Below, one piece after another: positions 24,677-32,765 of a stretch of 64,000 bases of DNA. The notes beneath the pieces are model-generated. The model saw nothing but the letters and a program-made list of their open reading frames with translations. It made no database searches and had not been told where the DNA came from. Within the stretch, counting starts at the first letter, position 1. Every line of letters begins with the position of its first letter. The stretch comes from Pseudomonadota bacterium (lineage in GTDB: Bacteria; Desulfobacterota; Binatia; Binatales; Binataceae). The stretch spans positions 62,001 to 126,000 of the forward strand of contig JAJPKP010000034.1 of NCBI GenBank assembly GCA_021323675.1. Direction: 5' to 3'. The position numbers and the translations under genes were made by a program.

Positions 24677-25554
24677 TGATGCGCCTCATCCTCAGCGACC
24701 GTGCAGATGGCGCGATGATTGCGCGCATCGAGTTCCACCTTCAGCCGCATCAGGTCTTTTCCTTCGCTGGCGACCAACCGCGCCTCGTCGGCATCCGGGA
24801 GCAGCAGGCGCTCGCCAACACGGAGCCGGCAAAGCGACTCGAGCGAGGTTTTGAAACGATAGAGCGTAACGTCGGTTCTAAGCGCGATTTCGCCCAGAGC
24901 TTCGAGGTCAACCACGCGGCCGTGCGGCGCCGCCTCTCTGGACAGGCTGTCCGCCAGATGAAGAACCACGTCCGTGTCCAGCGCAACCGACATCCACCAC
25001 GGAGTCGAATCGGCGTCGAAACGAAAGACCACCACCTCGCGCGAAGCGGACAGCGATTCGCCGAGAACGTGCGCGTCGGCCTGGCGCACGATCGAAAGAT
25101 GCGAGAGTCCCGCCTCTTCGTACCGATGAATAATCGTGGCCGCCAGCCCTTCGACCGCCTGATACAGGACGCTGCGCTCGATCGGGGTAAGGACGCCTTG
25201 CGGCGCCCCGAACCGGATGTTGAGGCCGTGATTAACCATCGCAAGCGCCAGGCCCGAGGAAAACGCGATGAGCCCGGCGCATTGCAGCCGCTCCCCTCCC
25301 AGCAGGGCGGCGTGCGAATCGCCCGCCATCTCCGCCAGATGCCCGCTCAGCGCTTTGAAATCCACCGCGGCAAGACGCCATCGCACCGCGTGACCCGTCC
25401 GCTCTGCCGCCACCGGAGCGATTTCACCGGCCAACTCTCGATGCAGTGCCTGGACCCGGTCCAGGTACTGGGGGCTGATTACCGGACGCCAGAACTCATA
25501 GCCGTGCGCCGAGGCTTTCTGAAGGTCGTCGACTTTTGCACCCCCCTGTTCCAT
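24673..25554 (-). CDS. fliM: Divergent flagellar motor switch protein FliM
   Basis: A 293-residue protein. The middle resembles the FliM/CheC-like domain (YLDRVQALHRELAGEIAPVA, AGLIAFSSGLALAMVNHGLN, LTPIERSVLYQAVEGLAATI) and the C-terminal 80 residues resemble a SpoA domain (VVDLEALGEIALRTDVTLYR). The N-terminal EIDALL-type motif that binds phospho-CheY is not seen. Sequence divergence is high, so FliM is assigned by fold pattern and its place before fliN. The frame is open to 25641, but TAGGAGCG directly before the ATG pair at 25557/25554 favours these starts; 25554 gives the better 5-base spacing. It is the first gene of the operon. Confidence 0.8.
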   Translation of the reverse strand: MEQGGAKVDDLQKASAHGYEFWRPVISPQYLDRVQALHRELAGEIAPVAAERTGHAVRWRLAAVDFKALSGHLAEMAGDSHAALLGGERLQCAGLIAFSSGLALAMVNHGLNIRFGAPQGVLTPIERSVLYQAVEGLAATIIHRYEEAGLSHLSIVRQADAHVLGESLSASREVVVFRFDADSTPWWMSVALDTDVVLHLADSLSREAAPHGRVVDLEALGEIALRTDVTLYRFKTSLESLCRLRVGERLLLPDADEARLVASEGKDLMRLKVELDARNHRAICTVAEDEAHQ

Positions 25555-25580
25555 CATCGCTCCTAAACCACGTCTAAAAT

Positions 25581-25596
25581 GCTTCTTCGAAGAAGC
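25581..25596. promoter_or_regulatory. Perfect 16-bp palindrome upstream of fliM (candidate operator)
   Basis: GCTTCTTCGAAGAAGC is a perfect dyad 27 bp before the fliM start, in the only sizeable gap before the flagellar operon. A TTGACA -35-like hexamer on the minus strand lies further upstream (25665-25670), with no good -10 at 17 bp. The palindrome is then inside the probable 5' leader or overlaps the transcription start. A dimeric regulator site is the simplest reading. The regulator is unknown. Confidence 0.45.
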
Positions 25597-25839
25597 TGAA
25601 TGATGGTCGACCGCTACAAAGTGTAGCCATTCGATAGCCAATCAGTTTCACGATCGAATCATTTTGTCAAGTTGTGCCGAGTTAAATATGAGCGAGTGTA
25701 GTCATCTAGCGCATGGAGCGCGGCACGGGCGGCCCGCGCCGCGATAGTCGCAATTTTGATTGAAAGTAGGCCAAGATTGGATTAACTTGACCATAATTTC
25801 ATTTGCTTTAGTCAAATCCCTTATCAGCGAGCGGACCGA

Positions 25840-26178
25840 ATGGCGGCAAAAATATTGTCGGAAGAGCAATGGTCGCGCCTCGAAAAGACTCTCGAAAAGC
25901 TCGAAAGGACCCCGCCCAAACCTCGTCACACCATCACCGAGTTCCTGCGCCGGCATCGCGCCAAGATCGCGCAGATTCTCGCCAAGCATCCCGACATTCG
26001 GCCGATTGACATCGTGCGTGCCTTCAAGGAAGCAAGCGGAATAGACGTAAGCGAGCAGACGATGCGTGAAGTCATCCTTGGCAGGCGAGGTGTGCTTAAA
26101 AGGCGCAGCTTCAAACCGGTGGTCGAAGGGGCCGAGCAGCCGCATCCTCGCTCCAAGCCCGCGGGAGAATCGCGCTAG
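25840..26178 (+). CDS. Small basic helical protein, possibly DNA-binding, function unknown
   Basis: A 112-residue protein. The central part (EFLRRHRAKIAQILAKHPDI, then RPIDIVRAFKEASGIDVSEQ and TMREVILGRR) has two short helices with a turn and a third helix. This resembles the pattern seen in small helix-turn-helix proteins of mobile elements (I-x-x-[IL]-L-x-x-[GH]-x-x-x-x-[DE]-[IV]-x-x-x-[FL]...-[IV]-S-x-x-[TA]-[LM]-R). The C-terminal 30 residues are basic and Pro-rich. No family is recognised with confidence. It is divergent from fliM across a 285-bp gap and lies 27 bases before a methyltransferase gene, so it could regulate either. Confidence 0.55.
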   Translation: MAAKILSEEQWSRLEKTLEKLERTPPKPRHTITEFLRRHRAKIAQILAKHPDIRPIDIVRAFKEASGIDVSEQTMREVILGRRGVLKRRSFKPVVEGAEQPHPRSKPAGESR

Positions 26179-26205
26179 CTCCAGCGTCGGGCCGGCGGGT
26201 GCATC

Positions 26206-27276
26206 GTGGAGCGAGACTCTATCGATCGCGACAAGCTGCGCGCTCTGGCGCGCCAGGTCGGCGTCGATTTCGGCGCGGCGCTCACGGTTGCGCTCGCCTT
26301 TATCGGCGATCAACTGGGAATCTTCAGAACCATGGCCGACGGAGTCGCGCGAACTTCGGCTGAGCTCGCCGCCGACACCGGGCTTAACGAACGCTATCTG
26401 CGCGAATGGGCCTCGACGATGGCGGCAGCCGGGTATCTCGACTACGACCCCGCCCGGGCGGCGTTTCGCCTGAGCCCCGAGCAGGCGATCGTGCTTGCGC
26501 ATGAAGACAACACCTTTTTCGGAGCGGGCGCGTTCCAGTACGCGGTCGCATGTTATCGGCAGATTACAAAACTCGCCGATGCGTTCAGGAACGGCGGCGG
26601 CGTACCTTTTACCGATTACGGGCTGGACATCGTTCGCGCCATCGAGCGCCTGTTTCAGGCCGGATACCGTGCCTGGGTGTCATCGCAATGGATTCCCGCC
26701 GTGCCCGATCTTCATCAGCGGATGAAGGCGGGAGCGGAGGCGGCCGAGGTGGGATGCGGCGCCGGCCAGTGCCTGATTCCCGTTGCCCAGGCATTCGTCA
26801 ACTCGCGCTTCTTCGGCTTTGACGTTGATTCAGCTTCGCTGGCGCGAGCGCGAGAGAAAGCCGCGGACGCGGGCGTGGCCGACCGTGTCACCTTCGAGCA
26901 AAGAGCCGCCGAAGATATTCCGCATCGCGATCGTTTCGATCTGGTCATGGCGTTCAATTGCATCCACGACATGGCCTATCCGCGCCGCGCGCTCGCCGGT
27001 ATCCGCAATGCGCTCAAGCCGGGCGGCGTGATGCTATGGTCCGAGGCGGACGCGTCCGACCGGCTCGAGGAAAACCTGAACCCGGCGGGCCGTACGCTGT
27101 ACGGCGCGAGCACGATGCACTGTATGACGGTATCGCTCGCGCACGATGGCGAGGGACTGGGAGTGGTGGTGGGAGAAGACCGCGCCCGCGCGATGGCATC
27201 CGAGGCGGGCTTCGCGAGTTTCCGCCGCCTGCCGATCGAAAACCCTTATCACCAGATTTTCGAACTGCGGAAGTGA
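26206..27276 (+). CDS. SAM-dependent methyltransferase with winged-helix N-terminus
   Basis: A 356-residue protein starting with GTG. The N-terminal 80 residues form a winged helix (ADTGLNERYLREWASTMAAA, then GYLDYD) as in class I methyltransferases of the rRNA-like/S25-type transcription-regulator group. The Rossmann methyltransferase core starts near residue 180 with AEVGCGAGQC (motif I) and FFGFDVD (motif II). Later, FDLVMAFNCIHDM (motif IV) and ALKPGGVMLWSEAD (motif V/VI) complete the fold. The substrate is not predictable. Such proteins often methylate small molecules. It is 27 bases downstream of the small helical protein and probably cotranscribed with it. Confidence 0.85.
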   Translation: MERDSIDRDKLRALARQVGVDFGAALTVALAFIGDQLGIFRTMADGVARTSAELAADTGLNERYLREWASTMAAAGYLDYDPARAAFRLSPEQAIVLAHEDNTFFGAGAFQYAVACYRQITKLADAFRNGGGVPFTDYGLDIVRAIERLFQAGYRAWVSSQWIPAVPDLHQRMKAGAEAAEVGCGAGQCLIPVAQAFVNSRFFGFDVDSASLARAREKAADAGVADRVTFEQRAAEDIPHRDRFDLVMAFNCIHDMAYPRRALAGIRNALKPGGVMLWSEADASDRLEENLNPAGRTLYGASTMHCMTVSLAHDGEGLGVVVGEDRARAMASEAGFASFRRLPIENPYHQIFELRK

Positions 27277-27296
27277 CTCGCCCCGCCGGCGAGGCT
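27277..27296. terminator. Weak hairpin between convergent methyltransferase and MFS genes
   Basis: CTCGCC (27277-27282) pairs with GGCGAG (27288-27293) around a 5-base loop immediately after the methyltransferase stop, followed by GCTTT. The stem is short and the T-run poor. Confidence 0.3.
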
Positions 27297-27329
27297 TTGC
27301 GGAGAACGGCCCGGTTCGATCCGCGCTGG

Positions 27330-28925
27330 TCAGTGCGCCATCGCTGACCCGCCCTCCGCGCGGCGCAGGAAAATGAAGCTCGGAATCAGAATCACCATCG
27401 CGATCGCGAGCGTCCGGTAGATGTCGTTGAACGACAGCATCGCGGCCTGCGCCTGGATCATTGCATAGACTCCGCCGAGTCCCTGCTTCTGGCCGGTGAT
27501 GATCTGCGGCAGGAGATGAAAGCTGTGAGCGCCGGGAACCTTCGCGCCCGCCGCGCCCATCTTCCAGGCGTCAAATACCGAAAAATGCTCGACCAGGTAG
27601 GACTGATGGATCTGCTCGTGGTTCACGAGCGAAGTGGTCATGTATGAAATGCCGATGGCCGCGCCCGCGTTGCGCATCATGTTGTACAAGCTCGCCGCAT
27701 ATCCCATCCGCTCTCGCTGAACGCAGGACAGGGTGATGGCGGAGAGCGTTGGGAAGATCATCCCCATCCCGAGGCCCATCACGATGCTGGGCCATACGAC
27801 GACCCAGGTGCTGACCTCGAGGTTCCATCGCGACATCTGCCACAGCCCGATCGCCATGCAGACGAAGCCGACGCCGATAAGCGGGCGGGTGTCGAAGCGG
27901 GCGCGCGCCAACTGGCCGATCATCAGCATCGCCACCATCGTTCCAAGCCCGCGCGGGGCCAGCACCAGACCGGCCTTCCACGCGTTGTAGCCGAGCAGCT
28001 CCTGAAGAAAGATCGGGTTCAGCAATCCGGTCCCGTAAAGCGCGAAACTCATCGCCACCATCAAGGCGACCGAAAAGCTGAAAACGGGAATCTTCAGGAT
28101 GCGAAGGTCGAGGATCGGGTCCTCGAACCAGAGTTCGTGGATCACCAGCCAAATGAACATCGCCACCGAAATCGCGACCGAATAGACCACCCATGGCGCC
28201 GCAAACCAGTCCGCGCGCTGGCCGCGGTCCAGCACCACCTGGGTCAGACCCAGGCTGACCACCAGCAGGATCATCCCGAGGTAATCCACCTTGGCGCTGC
28301 GGGCGCGATGCGCGCGCAGATAGGATGGGTCGTGCACGAACGTCGAGACCATCAGGAATGCGATCAGTCCGACCGGAAGGTTGATGTAGAAATTCCAGCG
28401 CCAGTTCCAGTTGTCGGTGATCCATCCGCCCAGGGTCGGCCCCATTATCGGCGCGACCATCAGTCCCATCCCCCACGTCGCCATCGCGAGCTGCTGCTCG
28501 TTGGGTGGAAAGGTCTCCATCAGGATCGCCTGCGAAGACGGGATCATCGCCGCACCCGCCGCGCCCTGGATCAGCCGGAAAATCACCATCTGGTCGAGCG
28601 ATTGGGCCGCGCCGCAGAGCCCCGATGAGGCCACGAAAATCGCCACCGAGGTCAGGAAATAGCGCTTGCGCCCGAACCGGGCCGAAATCCATCCGGTCAT
28701 TGGGATCATCACGCCGTTGGCGACCAGGTAGCTGGTCAGCACCCAGGCGATTTCGTCGACGCTCGCGGAGAAAGTCCCCTGCATGTGCGGCAACGCGACG
28801 TTGACGATCGAGGTGTCGAGCACCTCGAGCGTGGTGCCGAGCATGACCGCAACCGCGATCAGCCACTTATGAGTCGGCGCGGCGTGATCGATATGCTCCG
28901 CCGATACTTTGCTGGCTGCTCCCAT
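27330..28925 (-). CDS. DHA2-family drug:H+ antiporter, EmrB-like
   Basis: A 531-residue major-facilitator protein with about 14 hydrophobic segments. The first helix holds LEVLDTSIVNVALPHMQGTF (DHA2 motif D1: L-D-x-T-[IV]-V-N-V-A-L-P), motif A is GWISARFGRKRYF, and motif C is APIMGPTLGGWI. NWRWNFYINLPVGLIAFLMV after it is also typical of EmrB/QacA. It would export hydrophobic toxins or intermediates across the inner membrane. No EmrA-like adaptor is encoded next to it in this window. It is divergent from ppx. Confidence 0.92.
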   Translation of the reverse strand: MGAASKVSAEHIDHAAPTHKWLIAVAVMLGTTLEVLDTSIVNVALPHMQGTFSASVDEIAWVLTSYLVANGVMIPMTGWISARFGRKRYFLTSVAIFVASSGLCGAAQSLDQMVIFRLIQGAAGAAMIPSSQAILMETFPPNEQQLAMATWGMGLMVAPIMGPTLGGWITDNWNWRWNFYINLPVGLIAFLMVSTFVHDPSYLRAHRARSAKVDYLGMILLVVSLGLTQVVLDRGQRADWFAAPWVVYSVAISVAMFIWLVIHELWFEDPILDLRILKIPVFSFSVALMVAMSFALYGTGLLNPIFLQELLGYNAWKAGLVLAPRGLGTMVAMLMIGQLARARFDTRPLIGVGFVCMAIGLWQMSRWNLEVSTWVVVWPSIVMGLGMGMIFPTLSAITLSCVQRERMGYAASLYNMMRNAGAAIGISYMTTSLVNHEQIHQSYLVEHFSVFDAWKMGAAGAKVPGAHSFHLLPQIITGQKQGLGGVYAMIQAQAAMLSFNDIYRTLAIAMVILIPSFIFLRRAEGGSAMAH

Positions 28926-29125
28926 CGGACCCGAACTCGCGTCTCGGCAACCATACTACCTCGACCGGTCCGCGCGAGACACCGCACAGGCGCGGACCGA
29001 TCGCGCCAACAATCAGGAATTGAAATCGTAACCTCCGCGTAATTGATCGATGCGAGCGGACGCCACGATGCTGAATTGTGGCCTCCTATGATGACAAGGC
29101 GGCAGCCAGCGGATACTCTTTCTGC

Positions 29126-30640
29126 ATGCGGCTTGCCGCGATCGACGTCGGATCGAACTCCGTACACATGATTGTCGCCGATGCCAGCCGCGACGGCCAC
29201 CTCGAAGTGGTCGATCGCGTCAAGGAGATGGTGCGGCTGGGGCGGCGATCCTTCATGACCGGCCGCCTCACCGACGAATCGATGGACCTGGCGGTCGGCG
29301 CTCTCAAACACTTCGGCCGCCTGGCGCGCGTGCGCAGAGTGGACCGGATGCGCGCGGTAGCGACCAGCGCGGTCCGCGAAGCCAAAAACCGCATCGCGTT
29401 CATTCGCAGGATTCGCCGCGAGACCGGAATCGCCGTCGAAGTCATTTCCGGCGCCGAAGAGGCCAGGCTCATATTCAAGGCCGCCCAGCACGCCTTCGGC
29501 CTCGATGGCGGACCGCATCTGCTGGTCGATGTCGGCGGCGGCAGCGTCGAGTTGGTTTTGGTGCGCGATGGGCGCCCGCTATGGATGCATAGCGCGAAGC
29601 TCGGCGTCGCGCGGCTCACCGAGCGCTTCTTGACCGACGATCCGCCCTCCAACGCGCAGCTTCGCAAACTCGAAGCTCATCTCGAGAACAAGATCGGAGC
29701 CGTGCTGCGCAAGGCGCGCAAAGCCAGGGTCGTTCAGGCAATCGGCACTTCCGGAACCATCAATACTCTGGTCGCGATGGCGCGGGCGTCGCGCGGCGAA
29801 GAGATAGGACGGCTGCATGGCGCGAGCGCATCCGCCGACGAGATTTCCAGGCTTGCCAACGACCTTGTGACCGCCAACTCCGCGCTGCGCGCGGAGCTTC
29901 CCGGGATGGACGCGAAGCGGGTTGACCTGATGCCGTCGGCGGGGGCCCTGGTCGATTTCATCCTCAGGAAATCGGGCGCTCCGACGCTGGTGGCCTGCTC
30001 ATGGGCGCTTCGCGAGGGCCTGATCCTGAGCCTGCTCAAGACCGCCCGGGGCAGCAGCGCCGCGGACGCACGCCGCCGCTCGGTAAAGGCGCTGGCGGCC
30101 AGATTTGCCGGAGCCAATGAGCATGGCCGCCAGGTGGCCAAACTGGCGCTCAGGCTGTTTGACGCAACCGCGCCGGTGCTCGGATTGCCGAAAAGCTCCC
30201 GCGAGCTGCTCGAATATGCCGCGCTCCTGCATGACGTCGGGCACGCAATCGATCACGATCGCCATAACCGCCATTCCTACTATCTCATCAAGAATGCCGA
30301 GTTGTTCGGGTTCGAACCCGACGAGATAGAAGTAATCGCCCAGGCCGCCCGCGGGCACCGCAAACAGGCGCCCAAGGTGGACTCGCCCGACCTGAGTGCG
30401 CTAACTGGTCCCAGACGGCGGTTGGTGCGGGGCTTTGCCGCGATTTTGCGGGTCGCGGATGCGCTGGACCGCACTCATTTCGGTGTGGTTAAGAATATCG
30501 AGGTCAGCTACACGCCCGGGCGGCTGATCATCGGGGTCGACACCAACCGGGAAAAAGCCGACCTTGAACTATGGACATGCGAGAGACGGACGGACCTTCT
30601 ATCGCGGCTGGTGGACCGCCAGGTGATTCTGGCGAGATGA
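29126..30640 (+). CDS. ppx: Exopolyphosphatase / guanosine pentaphosphate phosphatase with HD domain
   Basis: A 504-residue protein. The N-terminal ASKHA-fold phosphatase domain shows AAIDVGSNSVHMIVAD (residues 4-19), ATSAVREAKN (about 79-88), ISGAEEARLI (107-116) and DVGGGSVEL (135-143), all hallmarks of Ppx/GppA. A C-terminal HD domain has H369-D370 in LLHDVGHAID and a following RHNRHSYYLI. It hydrolyses polyphosphate or pppGpp. Start: the ATG at 29126 gives the standard MRLAAIDVGSNS opening; an upstream in-frame GTG (29078) has no support. It overlaps the following kinase-like gene by ATGA. Confidence 0.93.
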   Translation: MRLAAIDVGSNSVHMIVADASRDGHLEVVDRVKEMVRLGRRSFMTGRLTDESMDLAVGALKHFGRLARVRRVDRMRAVATSAVREAKNRIAFIRRIRRETGIAVEVISGAEEARLIFKAAQHAFGLDGGPHLLVDVGGGSVELVLVRDGRPLWMHSAKLGVARLTERFLTDDPPSNAQLRKLEAHLENKIGAVLRKARKARVVQAIGTSGTINTLVAMARASRGEEIGRLHGASASADEISRLANDLVTANSALRAELPGMDAKRVDLMPSAGALVDFILRKSGAPTLVACSWALREGLILSLLKTARGSSAADARRRSVKALAARFAGANEHGRQVAKLALRLFDATAPVLGLPKSSRELLEYAALLHDVGHAIDHDRHNRHSYYLIKNAELFGFEPDEIEVIAQAARGHRKQAPKVDSPDLSALTGPRRRLVRGFAAILRVADALDRTHFGVVKNIEVSYTPGRLIIGVDTNREKADLELWTCERRTDLLSRLVDRQVILAR

Positions 30641-31398
30641 ACTCGGGCGCCGCGGTTTTCAATGGCACTCCGAATCTCTCCTCTCCGGCCGACGGCAGAA
30701 GCAGCCTGCTCCTGTCGCCCCATCCGTATCCCGGCCGCCTGATTGCGGTTGAAGGAATCGACGGATCGGGCAAATCCACCCAGTTGATGTTGCTGGAGCG
30801 ATGGCTGCGGGCGCGCGGATATCCCGTCATCTTCACCGAATGGAACTCGTCGCGTTTGGTGCGGCGATCGATGAGCCGGGGCAAGAAGAAAAATCTCCTT
30901 ACGCCCACCACCTTCAGCCTGCTGCACGCGGTCGATTTCGCCGATCGCCTCACCTACCAGATCCTCCCGCCGCTCAAGGCCGGGATGATCGTACTGGCGG
31001 ACCGCTATGCGTTCACCGCGTTCGCGCGCGACGTCGCCCGCGGGGTCCATCCCGAATGGGTGCGCGCGGTTTACAGCTTCGCGCTGCGCCCGGACCTGAC
31101 CCTTTACTTTCGCGTCCCTATCGAAATTTCGCTCGAAAGGTTGCTGGCCGGGCGGGCCAAACTGAAGTATCACGAAGCGGGAATGGACGTGGGTCTCTCC
31201 GCCGATCCCGCCGAGAGCTTCCGCCTGTTCCAAAGCCGAGTGCTGGAAATCTACGACGAACTTACGCGGGAGTTCGGCCTGCGCATGATCGACGCGACCG
31301 GCGAAATTCCCGAGCAGCAGCGGATGTTCCGGGAGATCGTGCAGAGCGTGGTGCTGCGCGACTACGATCGCCAGCGCGCGAAAGGAAATCATGTCTGA
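30637..31398 (+). CDS. Thymidylate-kinase-like protein, first of a tandem pair
   Basis: A 253-residue protein. Residues 34-48 give LIAVEGIDGSGKST, the dTMP kinase P-loop (G40-T48). MIVLADRYAFTAFARDVARG near 115-135 corresponds to the D-R-[YW] base-binding motif. About 35 extra N-terminal residues precede the fold. The ATG at 30637 overlaps the ppx stop (ATGA), so it is chosen over an upstream frame-open ATG at 30571. Canonical Tmk makes dTDP for DNA synthesis. The coupling to ppx and the tandem copy suggest a specialised nucleotide or polyphosphate-linked kinase. It overlaps the next gene by 8 bases. Confidence 0.82.
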   Translation: MNSGAAVFNGTPNLSSPADGRSSLLLSPHPYPGRLIAVEGIDGSGKSTQLMLLERWLRARGYPVIFTEWNSSRLVRRSMSRGKKKNLLTPTTFSLLHAVDFADRLTYQILPPLKAGMIVLADRYAFTAFARDVARGVHPEWVRAVYSFALRPDLTLYFRVPIEISLERLLAGRAKLKYHEAGMDVGLSADPAESFRLFQSRVLEIYDELTREFGLRMIDATGEIPEQQRMFREIVQSVVLRDYDRQRAKGNHV

Positions 31399-32128
31399 GC
31401 GCATCCGCGGCAAGACGTGGTACGGGCATGGGCTGCCGTATCTGTCGCAGAAGCGCCTGCCCGGCCACCTGATCGCAATCGAGGGCACCGACGGCGTCGG
31501 CCGCTCGACGCAAATCGATCTCCTGCGCCCCTGGCTCGAACTCGAAGGGTACGCGGTCAGCAATACCGGATGGACCCGGTCGCCGCTGCTGTCCGAGACC
31601 ATCAATGAAGCCAAAGCTGGCCATCAACTCACCGTGACCACCTTCAGCCTGCTTTACGCGGCGGACTTCGCGGACCGCCTCGAGCATGAAATCCTGCCCG
31701 CGCTGCAGGCCGGCTTCATCGTAATCGCCGATCGCTACATGTACACGGCGTTCGCGCGCAACACCGTGATGGGTGCCGATCCCAAATGGACGCGGGACGT
31801 GTTCGGAGTCGCGCTGCAGCCCGATCTCGTGCTGTATCTCGATATCGATGTCGCTACGCTTATCCCGCGCGTCGTGCAGGGCAAAGGCATGGATCACTGG
31901 GAGTCCGGGATGCATCTTGCGCTCGGCACCGACCTGTTCGATTCGTTTCAGCGCTACCAGACCCGCCTGCTCGAGGAATATCGGCGGCTTGCCTCGGAGT
32001 TCGGATTCATCACCATCGACGCGCGCCAGCCGATCGACGAGGTGCAGGCGGAACTTCGCTCTCACATCATGAATTATCTTCGCACCGCCGATCCGGCGCG
32101 AAATGGCATCGACTATGATTTGAAATGA
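31391..32128 (+). CDS. Thymidylate-kinase-like protein, second copy with altered P-loop
   Basis: A 245-residue paralogue of the preceding gene product: matching segments are GHLIAIEGTDG, TTFSLLYAADFADRLEHEIL and FIVIADRYMYTAFARNTVMG. The P-loop reads G32-T-D-G-V-G-R38-S-T, so the normally invariant phosphate-binding Lys is Arg (codon CGC at 31502-31504). Such a change usually weakens or abolishes ATP-dependent phosphoryl transfer. It may be a regulatory partner, use another donor, or tolerate Arg. It starts 8 bases inside the end of its paralogue, so the two are translated together and may form a heterodimer. Confidence 0.82.
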   Translation: MSERIRGKTWYGHGLPYLSQKRLPGHLIAIEGTDGVGRSTQIDLLRPWLELEGYAVSNTGWTRSPLLSETINEAKAGHQLTVTTFSLLYAADFADRLEHEILPALQAGFIVIADRYMYTAFARNTVMGADPKWTRDVFGVALQPDLVLYLDIDVATLIPRVVQGKGMDHWESGMHLALGTDLFDSFQRYQTRLLEEYRRLASEFGFITIDARQPIDEVQAELRSHIMNYLRTADPARNGIDYDLK

Positions 32129-32218
32129 TCGCCGTGGGCGCCCGATGACGCTGCGCCGGCTTCGGTGCGCGATCCACGCGGACGGTTGCGGGCACGAACC
32201 CTTCAGAGCGAGCTCAGC

Positions 32219-32719
32219 ATGATTCTTTACATTCTTCGTCATGGCATCGCCGAAGACACCGCCGAGAGCGGCGATGACGGAGCGCGCAAGCTGACCCCCA
32301 AGGGACGCGACAAGATGCGCGATGCGGCCGAAGGGATGCGCGAGTTCGGGCTCAAATTCGAAGCCATCCTGACCAGCCCGCTGGCGCGCGCAACCGAAAC
32401 CGCCGAGATGGTCGCCGCCGCCTACGCCAACACCCCGCCCCCGCAGGTGCTGCCCGCTCTCGCCACGGGAGTGCCACCGGCGGAAGCGGTCGCGGCTCTG
32501 CGCCCGTTCGCAAAGCATAAGCACGTGATGATCGTCGGCCATGAACCGCAGCTCAGCGCAGTCGCATCCTTGCTGCTGACGGGTTCGACCGACGCCGCCA
32601 AGATGAGCCTCAAGAAAGGCGGATGCATCGCGCTCGATGTGCCCGCGCGTCCCGACAAGGGCGGCGCGGAGCTGCTGTGGATGCTCACGCCGCGCCAACT
32701 GCGAAAGCTCAGAAAATAG
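32219..32719 (+). CDS. sixA: SixA-like phosphohistidine phosphatase
   Basis: A 166-residue histidine-phosphatase-superfamily protein. The catalytic RHG motif is at residues 7-9 (ILYILRHGIAED), followed by LTPKGRDKM, SPLARATETAEM and the second-His region VMIVGHEPQLSAVASLLL, all typical of SixA. SixA removes phosphate from histidine in phosphotransfer proteins. The ATG at 32219 places RHG at the usual distance from the start. It ends a plus-strand group with ppx and the two kinase-like genes, 90 bases after the second kinase, suggesting a shared phosphate-metabolism role. Confidence 0.9.
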   Translation: MILYILRHGIAEDTAESGDDGARKLTPKGRDKMRDAAEGMREFGLKFEAILTSPLARATETAEMVAAAYANTPPPQVLPALATGVPPAEAVAALRPFAKHKHVMIVGHEPQLSAVASLLLTGSTDAAKMSLKKGGCIALDVPARPDKGGAELLWMLTPRQLRKLRK

Positions 32720-32738
32720 AAATTTCGTCCGGATAGCC

Positions 32739-32765
32739 GCGGGAGTAAACCAATCGTCCTCCCGC
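32739..32765. terminator. Hairpin between convergent sixA and secreted-protein genes
   Basis: GCGGGAG (32739-32745) pairs perfectly with CTCCCGC (32759-32765) around a 13-base loop, exactly between the two convergent stops. There is no long T-run on either side. Confidence 0.35.
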
